This document shows positions 44,367-53,565 of a stretch of DNA of 64,000 nucleotides, piece by piece (the stretch's first letter is position 1; every line of letters begins with the position of its first letter). A model generated the notes under the pieces. The model did no database searches, had not been told where the DNA came from, and was given only the letters and a program-made list of their open reading frames with translations. The stretch covers positions 62,001-126,000 of the forward strand of contig JASBTQ010000007.1 in the NCBI GenBank assembly GCA_030148335.1, given 5' to 3'. The position numbers and the translations under genes are program-made. Origin of the DNA: Allomuricauda sp. Lineage in GTDB: Bacteria; Bacteroidota; Bacteroidia; Flavobacteriales; Flavobacteriaceae.

Positions 44367-46220
44367 ATGGAAAAGAGCAATCAGCAACAGGCATTGGATG
44401 TCTCCACTTTTTTAAGGATCCGCAAATGGTATTTGCTGGCCCTTTCCGCCATTGCCCTGACCATTATCGTGGCCCAGATATTGATACAGCAACACCTCAA
44501 TTCCCAACTTGATGATTCGCGGGTCATCAATGTTGCGGGAAGGCAACGTGCCTATAGTCAAAAATTGGTGAAAGAGGCACTGCTGTTACATTCGGGCAAC
44601 TTGGAAGGTGCATCCCGGGAAGAACTTTTGAACGACCTGCGCAGCACTTTATATATTTGGAGGACTTCCCATGAAGGCCTTCAGAATGGAAATGACAGTA
44701 TTGGGCTTCCGAAGGAAAAAAATGAACTGATACTCCAACATTTCAAGGAATTGACCCCACATCACGATGCCATGGTGGAAGCTGTGGAAACCATGCTAGG
44801 GCAACAAGATGCATCAACAAATCCAGATGAATTGGGCATATTGCTGAAAAATGAAGGTCCATTTCTGGAAAAAATGGATGTCATCGTGAACACTTACGAT
44901 TCCATCAGCAAAGAGCAATTACAGCAATTAAAGACAAAGGAATATCTTTTGCTGGCCTTTGCCCTGCTCATCCTAGTACTTGAAGTACTATTTATCTTCA
45001 GGCCCTTGTCCATACAGATCAAGGAAATTATAAAGGATTTGGTCAAAAGTCAGTTGAAATCGGATCAGGATGCCCGTGAGATCAAAAAAATCTTCAAGGA
45101 AAAGGAAAGGTCACTCCAGGAACTAAGGGAACTGAACTTCGTAATCGACAATGCGGCACTTTTTGCCAGTGTCCGGAGTGATGGTACTGTTGTATTCATC
45201 AGCAAGAAATTTCTGTCCCTGCTGGAAAAGCCCAACATTGCACCAAATGCCCATCTTTCCGAAATATTGACCACGGATGAAGGTCAACAACAGTACCTCC
45301 GTGAAATACTGACCAAACCCCGAAAAAGTATCCGAACGGAAGAAATAGAGATAAGGACCAAGGGAGGGAACAGGCTTTGGCTCGATATGTCAATCATACC
45401 CATGCACCCATCCAGTTTAAAACAAAGTGTACTGCTTTTATGCTCGGACATTACCGAACGGATACAGACCCAACGAAAAATAGAACAGTTGACCTTTCAG
45501 AACTATGAGGACCGGATGCACCAAAAACAGGTCCAAGCCAGCCTCATTGTCGAGGGCCAGGAAGAGGAACGCAAACGTATTGCCAAGGACATCCATGATG
45601 GGATCGGGCAAATGCTCACTGCCCTACGTTTCAATATTGAGTCCATCAATCTGGCCCAAAAGGAGCGTACGAAAGAAAAAATAGAATATCTGAAGGTGCT
45701 CACTTCCGACCTGATCAAAGGGGTACGCACGGCCACTTTTAACCTGACCCCTCCGGAGTTGGGTGACCATGGAATTTTTCCTGCCTTGCAAAAAATGACG
45801 GCAGAATTGAGTAAATTGACGGGGACGAACATTTTGTTCGAAAACAAGGCCGAGGAGAATATCCGGTTTGATTCGTTGGCGGAGACCAACATTTATAGAG
45901 TGGTACAGGAAGCGGTAAACAATGCCATTAAGTATGCCGATGCCAACTATATTCTGGTCACCATCAACCATAAGGATAATCTTCTGAGCATTGTGATCGA
46001 TGATGATGGTAAGGGGTTTGATTCTTCCATCCTTGAAAAACCTCCCAAAAATGGCAGTGATGGAGGCATGGGGGTGTTCTTTATGAAGGAACGGATCAAC
46101 TATATCAACGGGAGGCTCTTCATCAATTCAACACCTGGAGAGGGTACTCGGGTGACCATCAATTATAATTTGGACCAAAAGCCACGGGAAGAAAACCATA
46201 ACATCAAAAGAAGAAAATGA
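44367..46220 (+). CDS. Nitrate-sensor-like histidine kinase (NarX/NreB type)
   Basis: A protein of 617 residues with two membrane helices (about 21-40 and 193-214) enclosing a periplasmic PilJ/NIT-like domain. Its 'VINVAGRQRAYSQKLVKEAL' (53-72) resembles the P-box of NarX that binds nitrate. After the second helix come a coiled coil, a PAS domain (about 250-365, 'NFVIDNAALFASVRSDGTVV'), the HisKA_3 phosphotransfer helix with His 410 in 'KRIAKDIHDGIGQMLTALRF', and a HATPase domain ('VVQEAVNNAIKYADANYI', 'DDDGKGFD', 'GGMGVFFMKERI'). It should phosphorylate the NarL-type regulator encoded at 36748-37434. It overlaps the next gene by 4 bp. Confidence 0.9.
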   Translation: MEKSNQQQALDVSTFLRIRKWYLLALSAIALTIIVAQILIQQHLNSQLDDSRVINVAGRQRAYSQKLVKEALLLHSGNLEGASREELLNDLRSTLYIWRTSHEGLQNGNDSIGLPKEKNELILQHFKELTPHHDAMVEAVETMLGQQDASTNPDELGILLKNEGPFLEKMDVIVNTYDSISKEQLQQLKTKEYLLLAFALLILVLEVLFIFRPLSIQIKEIIKDLVKSQLKSDQDAREIKKIFKEKERSLQELRELNFVIDNAALFASVRSDGTVVFISKKFLSLLEKPNIAPNAHLSEILTTDEGQQQYLREILTKPRKSIRTEEIEIRTKGGNRLWLDMSIIPMHPSSLKQSVLLLCSDITERIQTQRKIEQLTFQNYEDRMHQKQVQASLIVEGQEEERKRIAKDIHDGIGQMLTALRFNIESINLAQKERTKEKIEYLKVLTSDLIKGVRTATFNLTPPELGDHGIFPALQKMTAELSKLTGTNILFENKAEENIRFDSLAETNIYRVVQEAVNNAIKYADANYILVTINHKDNLLSIVIDDDGKGFDSSILEKPPKNGSDGGMGVFFMKERINYINGRLFINSTPGEGTRVTINYNLDQKPREENHNIKRRK

Positions 46221-46582
46221 AGATCAGGATCAAAGGGAATTTTGTACGGTACCGATTGACCAAAACAGAGGTGGAAACCTTCTGCAAAACGGGATTTTAC
46301 CATGAAACAACAGATTTCGGTGGTGCTGTCTTCATGTATGCCCTCAGGGCAAAAAAAGGGATAGATGCCCTTGAGGCGAGTTTTGACAACAATACCATCA
46401 CCGTTTATTTCCCTGATGGGGAACGGTCCTCGTGGGCCATATCGGATAGGGTGGGTTATCACCACGACATGCCCTTACCTGGTGGAAAACAACTTTCCCT
46501 TTTGGTAGAGAAGGATTTTGTATGTCTTGATGAAACCGCCGAGGACCAATCGGACAACTACCCCAACCCACTGGCCAATTAA
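46217..46582 (+). CDS. DUF7009-like small protein (hypothetical)
   Basis: A protein of 121 residues, cytoplasmic, beta-rich: 'MKIRIKGNFVRYRLTKTEVE', 'FMYALRAKKGIDALEASFDN' and 'TITVYFPDGERSSWAI'. It ends 'LLVEKDFVCLDETAEDQSDN'. I recall it as a small uncharacterised family (DUF7009) seen beside nitrate assimilation genes in Bacteroidota. The ATGA overlap with the kinase gene means translational coupling, so it may be a partner of the sensor or of NirB. No catalytic motif is seen. Confidence 0.65.
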   Translation: MKIRIKGNFVRYRLTKTEVETFCKTGFYHETTDFGGAVFMYALRAKKGIDALEASFDNNTITVYFPDGERSSWAISDRVGYHHDMPLPGGKQLSLLVEKDFVCLDETAEDQSDNYPNPLAN

Positions 46583-47117
46583 GACTACTGGCGTTCGGCA
46601 AGCTTAGGGCGTAGATACCCCTATCTTTAGGACAGGGTTTTTTATAACCAATACCATTCCCAAGTAGCTTTTAGTGGTACGGACATGAATGGTCGATTTT
46701 TCGGGTTTGACAAAACTGGTTTGCAAAACACCTTGAACAGCGTCAAACGCTATCTAAATTAAGCACAATGAAGGTGCCGAACCATGCACCGAACTCTAAA
46801 CTGTCTATAAAACAGCACGTTCAGAGGCAAAACCTATGGATGTTTTTGCATTACGCATTTAGTAAAATTCTTTTAAATCTTTTCAAGCTTCATCAATTCA
46901 AAGCATTAAAACAAACTGTAGTTTACTTAATCCTTAAGAAGAAAACTTTTCTCTATGAACCCAATTTTAATGGAGTTTTCACTTTCTTAATTCGAAAATT
47001 AGACAACTCGAGCACTTTTGTTCCTGATTTGTCCATGAATTCAAAAGATATAGATAGCATAATAGAAGTTCCGGGGCTTTTATTGAATTAATTATTTTAC
47101 TATTTATTCATCCAACC
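46583..47117. other. AT-rich intergenic region between nitrate and copper clusters
   Basis: A 535-bp stretch after the nitrate operon terminator. It is markedly AT-rich. A frame at 46768-47091 (107 codons) is open, but its composition and lack of any recognisable family make it doubtful. No transposase or repeat border is evident, though the composition shift would fit an island boundary. Confidence 0.4.
46618..46642 (+). terminator. Terminator after the nirBD operon
   Basis: CCCTATC and GGACAGGG form a short stem with one mismatch, followed by TTTTTT. It lies 35 bp after the stop of the last gene of the nirB operon. Confidence 0.55.
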
Positions 47118-48842
47118 TTATTCGGGTATAGAATCAATAATGCTGCCACAGCTTAGCATGGACTCTCCATAATACGGATTTCTAATTTCCTTTTCGGCAC
47201 TTATCCAATTGGCTCCCTTGTTGTTATCTGCCATGGGACAATGCTGCACATATAGTTTTTGACCCAAGCCATTCAATTGGTTTCCAATTAGAATCATATT
47301 TTCCGACAAGAGCACAAAATCATTCCGTTGCGACTCAATGGAACTTTCTTCAGAGATATTGGAAAGGTATTCTTCAATTTTTTCCACATGAGTCATCCCC
47401 ATATCATCCATTTGCATTGTTTTTAAAAGTTCTGTTTTTTGCGATGCTTCGCTCGCCCATTTTTTTGCCTCATCGGCATCCGAATCTACCAGTGCATTTT
47501 TCAGCTTTAAATATGAATCCAATACCTCATTGAATCCAGTTTCAAAGTCATTGGAAAAATCCATTTTCATTCCATGGCCTTCGTGGCCCGTCATGGTCGC
47601 ATCACCGCTCTTATTCATCATGGATTTTTTGCCCTGTAACTGAGCCGCCGCATCTACGGTAAAGGTTCCTTTCGCCACTATATCCTCACCAGCTTCAAGA
47701 CCAGAGACAATGGCATAAGTTCCATTGTTTAAATTGCCCAATTGCACCTCACGCATCTCAAAAACGGCTTCGCTTGGATCGGGTTGCACATAGACCACAG
47801 ACCGCTCACCCGTCCACATCACTGCACTTTCGGGAATGGCCAATATAGTATCTGAAGGCCTTTCATCCACCTTAATTTCACCCACTACAAACATTCCCGG
47901 TTTCAGCAGCCCCTTTTTGTTGTCCAACACCGCCCGAACTTCCAAGGTCCTGGTCGAGTTGTTCAGCAAAGGATCTAAAAATGAAATGGTAGCCTGAAAT
48001 GTTTCATTTGGATAGGACGTGGTAGATACTTCCAAGGTTTGTCCCTTTTTAAAAAGCGCCAACTGATTTTCATAGGCATCAAAAATGGCCCAAACCGAAT
48101 TTAAATTGGCCACTTTCACCAAAGGCGACCCTGTTTTCACATAATCGCCCTCTTCCACCATAATGGAAGAAACAACCCCGGAAACATTGGCGTACACCGG
48201 GAAATTTTCAACCACCTTCCCAGAACTCTCAATTTGATTGATTTGCGTCTCGGACAACTTCCATAGTTTCAATTTGTTGCGCACTGCGGTATACAAGGCG
48301 GGTTGGGTGGATTTCAGTTTCATGGCAGTAATCAATTCTTGCTGGGCCGATACCAATTCCGGCGAATAGATTGTGGCCAATTGCTGCCCTCTTCTGACTT
48401 CTTCACCTTCATAATTGATGTTCAAGCGCTCTATCCTACCATTAAAATATGCGGATTGAACGGCATCCGATTCTTGGTTGACAGCTACTTTTCCGGAAAG
48501 TCTTAGATTTCCCACACTGGTATTTCCAGAACCAACAGTTACCGTCTCCACACCGGCCAACGCCATGGCGTTTGGCGTCATACCAATCTGTGAATGTGCC
48601 AATCCCTCTCCAACTGCAGCTGCAGGGATAAGGTCCATGCCGCAGATTGGGCAAGACCCAGGTTCTGGCTGCATGATCTGTGGGTGCATTGAACAGGTCC
48701 ATATTTCGTCCGATGCTGCTTCGGTGCCATGGTCATGTTCATCCGCAATCGTGGTATCGGAATTGCCGCCAAATAAAAAGTACCCTATTAACAATCCGAT
48801 TGCTACAGCAATTCCGATGTAAATGATGTTTTCCTTTTTCAT
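47118..48842 (-). CDS. cusB: CusB-type RND efflux periplasmic adaptor with heavy-metal-binding and DUF3347 domains
   Basis: A protein of 574 residues with an N-terminal membrane anchor (about 5-24). A heavy-metal-binding motif follows ('TCSMHPQI' and '[12 protein letters not shown]', about 50-76), then the adaptor body with lipoyl and barrel segments ('GRIERLNINYEGEEVRRGQQ', 'PVYANVSGVVSSIMVEEGDY', 'GLLKPGMFVVGEIKVDERPS'). The last 150 residues form a DUF3347 helical domain ('FNEVLDSYLKLKNALVDSDA'). It links CusA to TolC and feeds Cu(I)/Ag(I) to the pump. It is the last gene of the copper operon, apart from cusA and tolC at the other end. Confidence 0.92.
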   Translation of the reverse strand: MKKENIIYIGIAVAIGLLIGYFLFGGNSDTTIADEHDHGTEAASDEIWTCSMHPQIMQPEPGSCPICGMDLIPAAAVGEGLAHSQIGMTPNAMALAGVETVTVGSGNTSVGNLRLSGKVAVNQESDAVQSAYFNGRIERLNINYEGEEVRRGQQLATIYSPELVSAQQELITAMKLKSTQPALYTAVRNKLKLWKLSETQINQIESSGKVVENFPVYANVSGVVSSIMVEEGDYVKTGSPLVKVANLNSVWAIFDAYENQLALFKKGQTLEVSTTSYPNETFQATISFLDPLLNNSTRTLEVRAVLDNKKGLLKPGMFVVGEIKVDERPSDTILAIPESAVMWTGERSVVYVQPDPSEAVFEMREVQLGNLNNGTYAIVSGLEAGEDIVAKGTFTVDAAAQLQGKKSMMNKSGDATMTGHEGHGMKMDFSNDFETGFNEVLDSYLKLKNALVDSDADEAKKWASEASQKTELLKTMQMDDMGMTHVEKIEEYLSNISEESSIESQRNDFVLLSENMILIGNQLNGLGQKLYVQHCPMADNNKGANWISAEKEIRNPYYGESMLSCGSIIDSIPE

Positions 48843-49330
48843 AACGCTATTTTTTTTTCGTTCTGCAATCGTTCAATCATTTTTTTCATTTCACCAATTT
48901 CCCTACGCTGGGCCTCAATGATTTCTTCTGCCAGTTTCTTAACCTCTGGGTCTTTGATGTCTGCACGTTCACTGGTCAAGATGGCAATGGAATGGTGCGG
49001 TATCATCGCCTTCATCCATAGCACATCGCCTATCGTGGATTTTTGGTCACGTACAAGAAATAGGGAGCCAAGAAACAAGACCAAACTACCTAGCAATATG
49101 GCCATATTCTTTTTCTTGTCGGTATACATTTTGCGCATAAAAAACCACATTATGACCGCCATTGCTGCTATTCCCAAACAGACCATATAGAATCGCGTCA
49201 AGCTGAACCATACGTGGTCGAATTCATAGGTGTTGAGATACATGGTGATGTACATTGCCACGAAAGAGCAGGCCAGCATACTAAAAAAGGTTTTGTAATT
49301 TCCTTTGTTTGAGTGCTTTGAATTTTCCAT
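48839..49330 (-). CDS. DUF305-domain membrane protein
   Basis: A protein of 163 residues with three or so hydrophobic segments in the first 90 residues ('FFSMLACSFVAMYITMYL', 'MVCLGIAAMAVIMWFFM', 'AILLGSLVLFLGSLFLV') and a DUF305-like tail. The tail has the metal-ligand pattern 'WMKAMIPHHSIAILTSERA' and 'IEAQRREIGEMKKMIERLQ'. DUF305 proteins are often encoded with copper resistance genes and their His/Met pattern suggests copper binding. The 4-bp overlap with cusB and 12 bp to the PepSY gene place it inside the operon. Confidence 0.85.
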   Translation of the reverse strand: MENSKHSNKGNYKTFFSMLACSFVAMYITMYLNTYEFDHVWFSLTRFYMVCLGIAAMAVIMWFFMRKMYTDKKKNMAILLGSLVLFLGSLFLVRDQKSTIGDVLWMKAMIPHHSIAILTSERADIKDPEVKKLAEEIIEAQRREIGEMKKMIERLQNEKKIAL

Positions 49331-49342
49331 GTTTTTAGGATT

Positions 49343-50056
49343 TTAGTGTTTATTGTTTCTCTTTTTTAGTTTTCGAACTGTAGGCGAGCTGATAAACCAT
49401 AACAGGAACCCGCTCAATACGGTTATCAACCCCAAAAGGGAAAAGGCACGAAGCAAGGTGGTATTAAAATCATCCCTGCTTTCATAATCCATGGTGTGGG
49501 TCATCCAAAGAAAATCGAACCAACGCCAATTCCGGTGTCGCACCGTTTGAAAAGAACCATCCTCCACCGACACATAGGCCTTAATGTCTTCTGGAGAATC
49601 ATAGGAAATCACATAGGCAGGTAACTTTTTTTCCCGATACTCATGATGCTTATCGGTTTCATCGATGACCTCCACTCTTTTGACCTTTAAATCCGGTGAC
49701 ATTTGCCGCTCTGCAACGGCCAAGGCCTCTTGTTCGGAAATCCCTTTTTTCAGGCTTCCGTCCATAGCGTCCACCAAATATTCATTATTGATCCAGTAGT
49801 AGGGTTTGCCCGCAATTTCCTTTAGGCTCAACGAACTTATTCTATCCGATATATCAATTTGGGACAGTCCAATGAGCCCTTCAAACGCTACAGGTTCATA
49901 AGCCATATTTCTGAAATGGTCGCCATGTATCTCATCAATGTCCGTCCAACTGAAGTACAGTCCACTGGCCGTCCACATGATGAATTGGATACCCAAAAAC
50001 AGCCCTAAATATCGGTGGGCCTTTCTAATCTTAACCGCTGTTTTTCGTTTTACCAT
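49343..50056 (-). CDS. PepSY-domain membrane protein of the copper operon
   Basis: A protein of 237 residues from MVKRKTAVKIRKAH. It has an N-terminal membrane helix ('YLGLFLGIQFIMWTASGLYF'), a periplasmic part with a PepSY-like unit ('EQEALAVAERQMSPDLKVKR') and a C-terminal helix ('LLGLITVLSGFLLWFI'). 'RKAHRYLG' is the family start with a conserved His. Such proteins are thought to reduce or transfer metals or electrons across the membrane; the exact role is unknown. It lies 7 bp after the copA stop. Confidence 0.85.
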   Translation of the reverse strand: MVKRKTAVKIRKAHRYLGLFLGIQFIMWTASGLYFSWTDIDEIHGDHFRNMAYEPVAFEGLIGLSQIDISDRISSLSLKEIAGKPYYWINNEYLVDAMDGSLKKGISEQEALAVAERQMSPDLKVKRVEVIDETDKHHEYREKKLPAYVISYDSPEDIKAYVSVEDGSFQTVRHRNWRWFDFLWMTHTMDYESRDDFNTTLLRAFSLLGLITVLSGFLLWFISSPTVRKLKKRNNKH

Positions 50057-50063
50057 TTTAGTA

Positions 50064-52565
50064 TTAGTCGATTGATTTAGTTCGAAGTCTAAGTGCATTG
50101 GCAATCACCGAAACCGAGCTAAAGCTCATGGCCAGGGCCGCGAGCATGGGTGAGAGCAAAATCCCGAAAAACGGATAGAGCACCCCTGCAGCTACCGGCA
50201 CGCCGATGGTGTTGTAGATCAATGCAAAAAATAGGTTTTGTTTAATGTTTTTCATCACGGCCCCACTCAGATTCCTCGCCTTTACAATGCCGTGCAAGTC
50301 TCCCTTCACCAAGGTGATCATGGCACTTTCTATGGCCACATCCGTTCCGGTGCCCATGGCAATGCCCAGGTCGCTTTTGGCCAATGCAGGCGCATCGTTG
50401 ATGCCATCACCGGCCATGGCCACCACTTTTCCTTCATTTTGAAGTCGTTCCACTTCCTTCATTTTATCCTCGGGCAAGGTCTCTGCCTTAAAATCATCCA
50501 AATGGAGCTCCTTGGCCACAGCTTTTGCGGTATTTGCATTGTCGCCTGTAAGCATGATCACTGAAATTCCTTTTTCTTGGATCGCTTTGATGGCCTTGGC
50601 ACTGGTTTCTTTTATCTTGTCGCCAATGGCCACGAATCCATGTGCTTTTCCATCAATTGCCAAATAGGAAACGGTCATTCCTTTTTCTTGTGCTTTCTTC
50701 ACCTTTTCCTTCATGTCTTCGGAAATTTCCACTCCAGCTTTTTCCATCAACTTGAGGTTTCCCAAATGGATTTCCGAATCCTTTATTTTTCCTTCAACCC
50801 CCATTCCTGTGATGGCATTGAAGGACCCTGTTCTTAGAATCTTGATGTCCTTTTCCTTGCCATATTTCACCGTGGCCTGTGCCAAAGGGTGTTCGCTATT
50901 AGCATTTACCGAAATGATATACTGCAGTAAATCTTCCTCTGAATAGTCGTTTGAAAAGGCCTCCAAATGGTCAAACGTGGGTTTACCCTCGGTAATGGTC
51001 CCTGTTTTGTCGATGATCAAGGTGTCCACATCGGCCATTTTTTCCAAAGCTTCGGCGTTTTTGATGAGCACTCCGTTTTGGGCTCCTTTACCCACACCGA
51101 CCATCACGGACATGGGTGTCGCAAGACCCAACGCACAGGGACAGGCAATGATCAAAACCGCTATGGCATTGATCAACGCATAGACATATGAGGGTTGTGG
51201 TCCCCAAATGGCCCATACCGCAAATGTAATCATGGAAATAATCACGACAGCAGGCACAAAATAGGCCGATACCTTATCCGCTAAATTCTGAATGGGCGCT
51301 CGACTTCGGCTGGCTTGGTTCACCATATCGATGATTTGGGAAAGCAAAGTGTCGCTTCCTACTTTTTCAGCCCTCATCAGAAAGGACTGGTTGCCATTGA
51401 TGGTGCCGCTGCTTACTTTATCCTCCACCCCTTTTTCAACTGGAATGGGCTCTCCTGTGATCATGGATTCGTCCACTGATGTTTCACCCTCCGTGATGAT
51501 GCCATCCACCGGAATTTTTTCACCTGGCTTTACGCGGAGGATATCCTCCTTTTCAATGTCATCAATATGCACCTCAACTTCTTCACCATCCACTATTTTA
51601 ATGGCCCTATTGGGAGCGAGTTTCAGCAATTCCTTAACTGCATTGTTGGTCTTACTGTGCGCCCTAGCCTCCAACAATTGCCCTAAAAGTACCAAGGTCA
51701 GTATGACGGTGGCGGCCTCAAAATACACATGTACCGTACCTGATTCGTTTTTGAACTGATCTGGAAAAAAATCAGGGAAGAGCAATGCTACCGTACTAAA
51801 CACAAAGGCTACTCCGGCCCCGATGCCAATGAGGGTGAACATGTTCAAATTCCAAGTTTTGATACTCCGATACGCCCGTTCAAAAAACATCCATGTGGCA
51901 TAAAAAACGACCGGTAGTGATAGCCCAAATTGCACCCAATTCCAATATTTAGGGGCCATTAGTTGGTACAACGGGTTGTTGTGTATCATCTCACTCATGG
52001 CTATCAGGAAAATGGGCAATGTAAATCCAACTGCTATCCAAAACTTTTTAAGCAGTTTTTTATAGGTTTTCTCTTCCGCGCTGGCTTCGGGTTTCATGGG
52101 GACCAAGTCCATACCGCAAATGGGGCAGGAACCAGGACCATCCTCCACCACTTCGGGGTGCATGGGGCAGGTCCATTGTTGCTTGGAATTGGAAGAGGCA
52201 TTCTGTTCTTCTACCAGATCCATCCCACATACCGGGCAATCTCCAGGCTTGTCATAGGTTTTGTCGCCTTCGCATCGCATGGGGCAATAGAAAGTCCCTG
52301 TTCCGTTTTTTTGGGGGTGTTTTTTCTCCTTTTTGGGTTGATGGTGATGGTGCCCCGGCATGTGTATGCTGTACCGGTCGCCGTCATTTTTCAGGGCTTG
52401 CTGGAATGTCTCCAAAGGAATATGGTCATCCATTTCGATCACGGCCTCCGCCTTATCCAAACTGACTTCAACCCCGGTAACCCCATCAACTTTTGAAAGG
52501 GTTTCTTCCACATGGCTTCTACAGCCATTACAGCTCATTCCGTGTATGTGATAGGTGTGCTTCAT
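50064..52565 (-). CDS. copA: Cu(I)-exporting P1B-type ATPase
   Basis: A protein of about 833 residues. The N-terminus has an HMA domain with '[11 protein letters not shown]' (CxxC), then two heavy-metal-binding modules ('YCPMRCEGD...CPVCGMDLV' and 'TCPMHPEVV...CPICGMDLV'). The pump follows with eight membrane helices, '[11 protein letters not shown]' as the CPC transport site, '[11 protein letters not shown]' as the phosphorylation site, 'SEHPLAQA' as the HP nucleotide-binding motif, and '[11 protein letters not shown]' as the hinge. It moves Cu(I), possibly Ag(I), out of the cytoplasm. It lies 70 bp after the AraC-type regulator gene. The duplicated metal modules are common in Bacteroidota CopA. 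Confidence 0.96.
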   Translation of the reverse strand: MKHTYHIHGMSCNGCRSHVEETLSKVDGVTGVEVSLDKAEAVIEMDDHIPLETFQQALKNDGDRYSIHMPGHHHHQPKKEKKHPQKNGTGTFYCPMRCEGDKTYDKPGDCPVCGMDLVEEQNASSNSKQQWTCPMHPEVVEDGPGSCPICGMDLVPMKPEASAEEKTYKKLLKKFWIAVGFTLPIFLIAMSEMIHNNPLYQLMAPKYWNWVQFGLSLPVVFYATWMFFERAYRSIKTWNLNMFTLIGIGAGVAFVFSTVALLFPDFFPDQFKNESGTVHVYFEAATVILTLVLLGQLLEARAHSKTNNAVKELLKLAPNRAIKIVDGEEVEVHIDDIEKEDILRVKPGEKIPVDGIITEGETSVDESMITGEPIPVEKGVEDKVSSGTINGNQSFLMRAEKVGSDTLLSQIIDMVNQASRSRAPIQNLADKVSAYFVPAVVIISMITFAVWAIWGPQPSYVYALINAIAVLIIACPCALGLATPMSVMVGVGKGAQNGVLIKNAEALEKMADVDTLIIDKTGTITEGKPTFDHLEAFSNDYSEEDLLQYIISVNANSEHPLAQATVKYGKEKDIKILRTGSFNAITGMGVEGKIKDSEIHLGNLKLMEKAGVEISEDMKEKVKKAQEKGMTVSYLAIDGKAHGFVAIGDKIKETSAKAIKAIQEKGISVIMLTGDNANTAKAVAKELHLDDFKAETLPEDKMKEVERLQNEGKVVAMAGDGINDAPALAKSDLGIAMGTGTDVAIESAMITLVKGDLHGIVKARNLSGAVMKNIKQNLFFALIYNTIGVPVAAGVLYPFFGILLSPMLAALAMSFSSVSVIANALRLRTKSID

Positions 52566-52635
52566 CTTATTCACTTTTTATCTTTCAAAGTTACCCCATG
52601 CCTAATCCAAAGCTTTTTACAATTCTGGGTTTCTT

Positions 52636-53187
52636 TTATACAATTTGGTCCAGGGATTTTCGGTTCCATTGCTGTACTTTTCTATAGTCCGTCATGGACA
52701 TCCCCGTCACCGACTTGAACTGCTTGGCCAAATGGCTGCTGCTGGCATAGTCCAGATCGTAGGCAATCTCGGAAAAAGTCTTGCTCCCCATCTGGATCTG
52801 CTCCTTCACCTTTTCGATTTTTAGGAGGATGAAATACTTTTCTATGGTAACACCTTCCTTTGCGCTGAACATCTTGCTGAGTATCGAGTATTCCTTTTTC
52901 ATGTTTTTGGATAGATGGTCCGAGAGATTTTGATGCATCCCATTGTCCAAGGCAATGATCAAGTTTTTCTTGATCTGTGCAATGAAGGAGTCTTCTTGAT
53001 CTTCGATCAATTCAAACCCGTTCCGCATCAAAATCTCCCGGACACGCTCCATTTGGCCCGTAGCCCCTTCCTTCAGCTCCACTTCTCCCAATTCAATCTG
53101 CACCACTTCAATGCCTGCCTTCAGAAATTCACTTTTCAGGACGCTCTTGCATCGATCGCATACCATATTTTTGACTTTGATGTGCAT
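52636..53187 (-). CDS. AraC-type regulator with N-terminal CxxC metal-binding-like domain
   Basis: A protein of 183 residues. Residues 1-70 start 'MHIKVKNMVCDRCKSVLKSE' and continue in a beta-alpha-beta pattern ('VVQIELGEVELKEGA'), resembling an HMA fold with CDRC as metal ligands. The AraC helix-turn-helix domain covers about 85-180 ('FSEIAYDLDYASSSHLAKQF', 'VTGMSMTDYRKVQQWN'). The arrangement suggests direct copper or silver sensing coupled to DNA binding, with the flanking efflux genes as targets. It lies inside the copper operon on the same strand, so feedback is likely. Metal binding is inferred from CxxC and context. Confidence 0.83.
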   Translation of the reverse strand: MHIKVKNMVCDRCKSVLKSEFLKAGIEVVQIELGEVELKEGATGQMERVREILMRNGFELIEDQEDSFIAQIKKNLIIALDNGMHQNLSDHLSKNMKKEYSILSKMFSAKEGVTIEKYFILLKIEKVKEQIQMGSKTFSEIAYDLDYASSSHLAKQFKSVTGMSMTDYRKVQQWNRKSLDQIV

Positions 53188-53215
53188 TTTGGGTGCTCTT
53201 GTGGTTAAAGGAGTC

Positions 53216-53542
53216 TTAGTTATGGGTCTGGTCGCCTTCAGGCTTGTCCTCGTTCAAGACGTAGGCCATACCACATACCGGGCATTTCCCTTCTGTTTCG
53301 CTGCCACTTCCTTCGCAATGCATTGGGCAGACATAAGTAGAGGTGTACTCTTTTCCTTGCTTTGCGTCCATTTCCTTATGGTCCATATCGTGCCCTTCGT
53401 GTTCCATATCATGGCCCTCGTGTTCCATGGTTGCCTCGGTGGAGGTTTCCTTGCTCTCCTCTGTTTTTCCTTTACAGGATACGGTAAGTATCAAAGCTGA
53501 TGCGAATGTAATTCCGATAATTGTTCTGATGTTTGTTCTCAT
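53216..53542 (-). CDS. Small heavy-metal-binding lipoprotein
   Basis: A protein of 108 residues with a lipoprotein signal ('FASALILTVSCKGK', Cys 23). The mature part starts with a His/Met/Asp-rich repeat ('EHEGHDMEHEGHDMDH') and ends in a metal-binding module ('YVCPMHCEG' and 'KCPVCGMAYV'). It is likely a periplasmic copper or silver chaperone or buffer for the CusABC pump. It lies 28 bp before the AraC gene and 23 bp after the TolC gene. Confidence 0.88.
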   Translation of the reverse strand: MRTNIRTIIGITFASALILTVSCKGKTEESKETSTEATMEHEGHDMEHEGHDMDHKEMDAKQGKEYTSTYVCPMHCEGSGSETEGKCPVCGMAYVLNEDKPEGDQTHN

Positions 53543-53565
53543 TTTTAATAAAATTAAAATTAAAA

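Noticed and set aside
46768..47091. 107-codon frame in the AT-rich gap before the copper operon
   Set aside because: No recognisable family, poor protein-like composition and very AT-rich DNA; likely chance. Kept only as part of the intergenic note.
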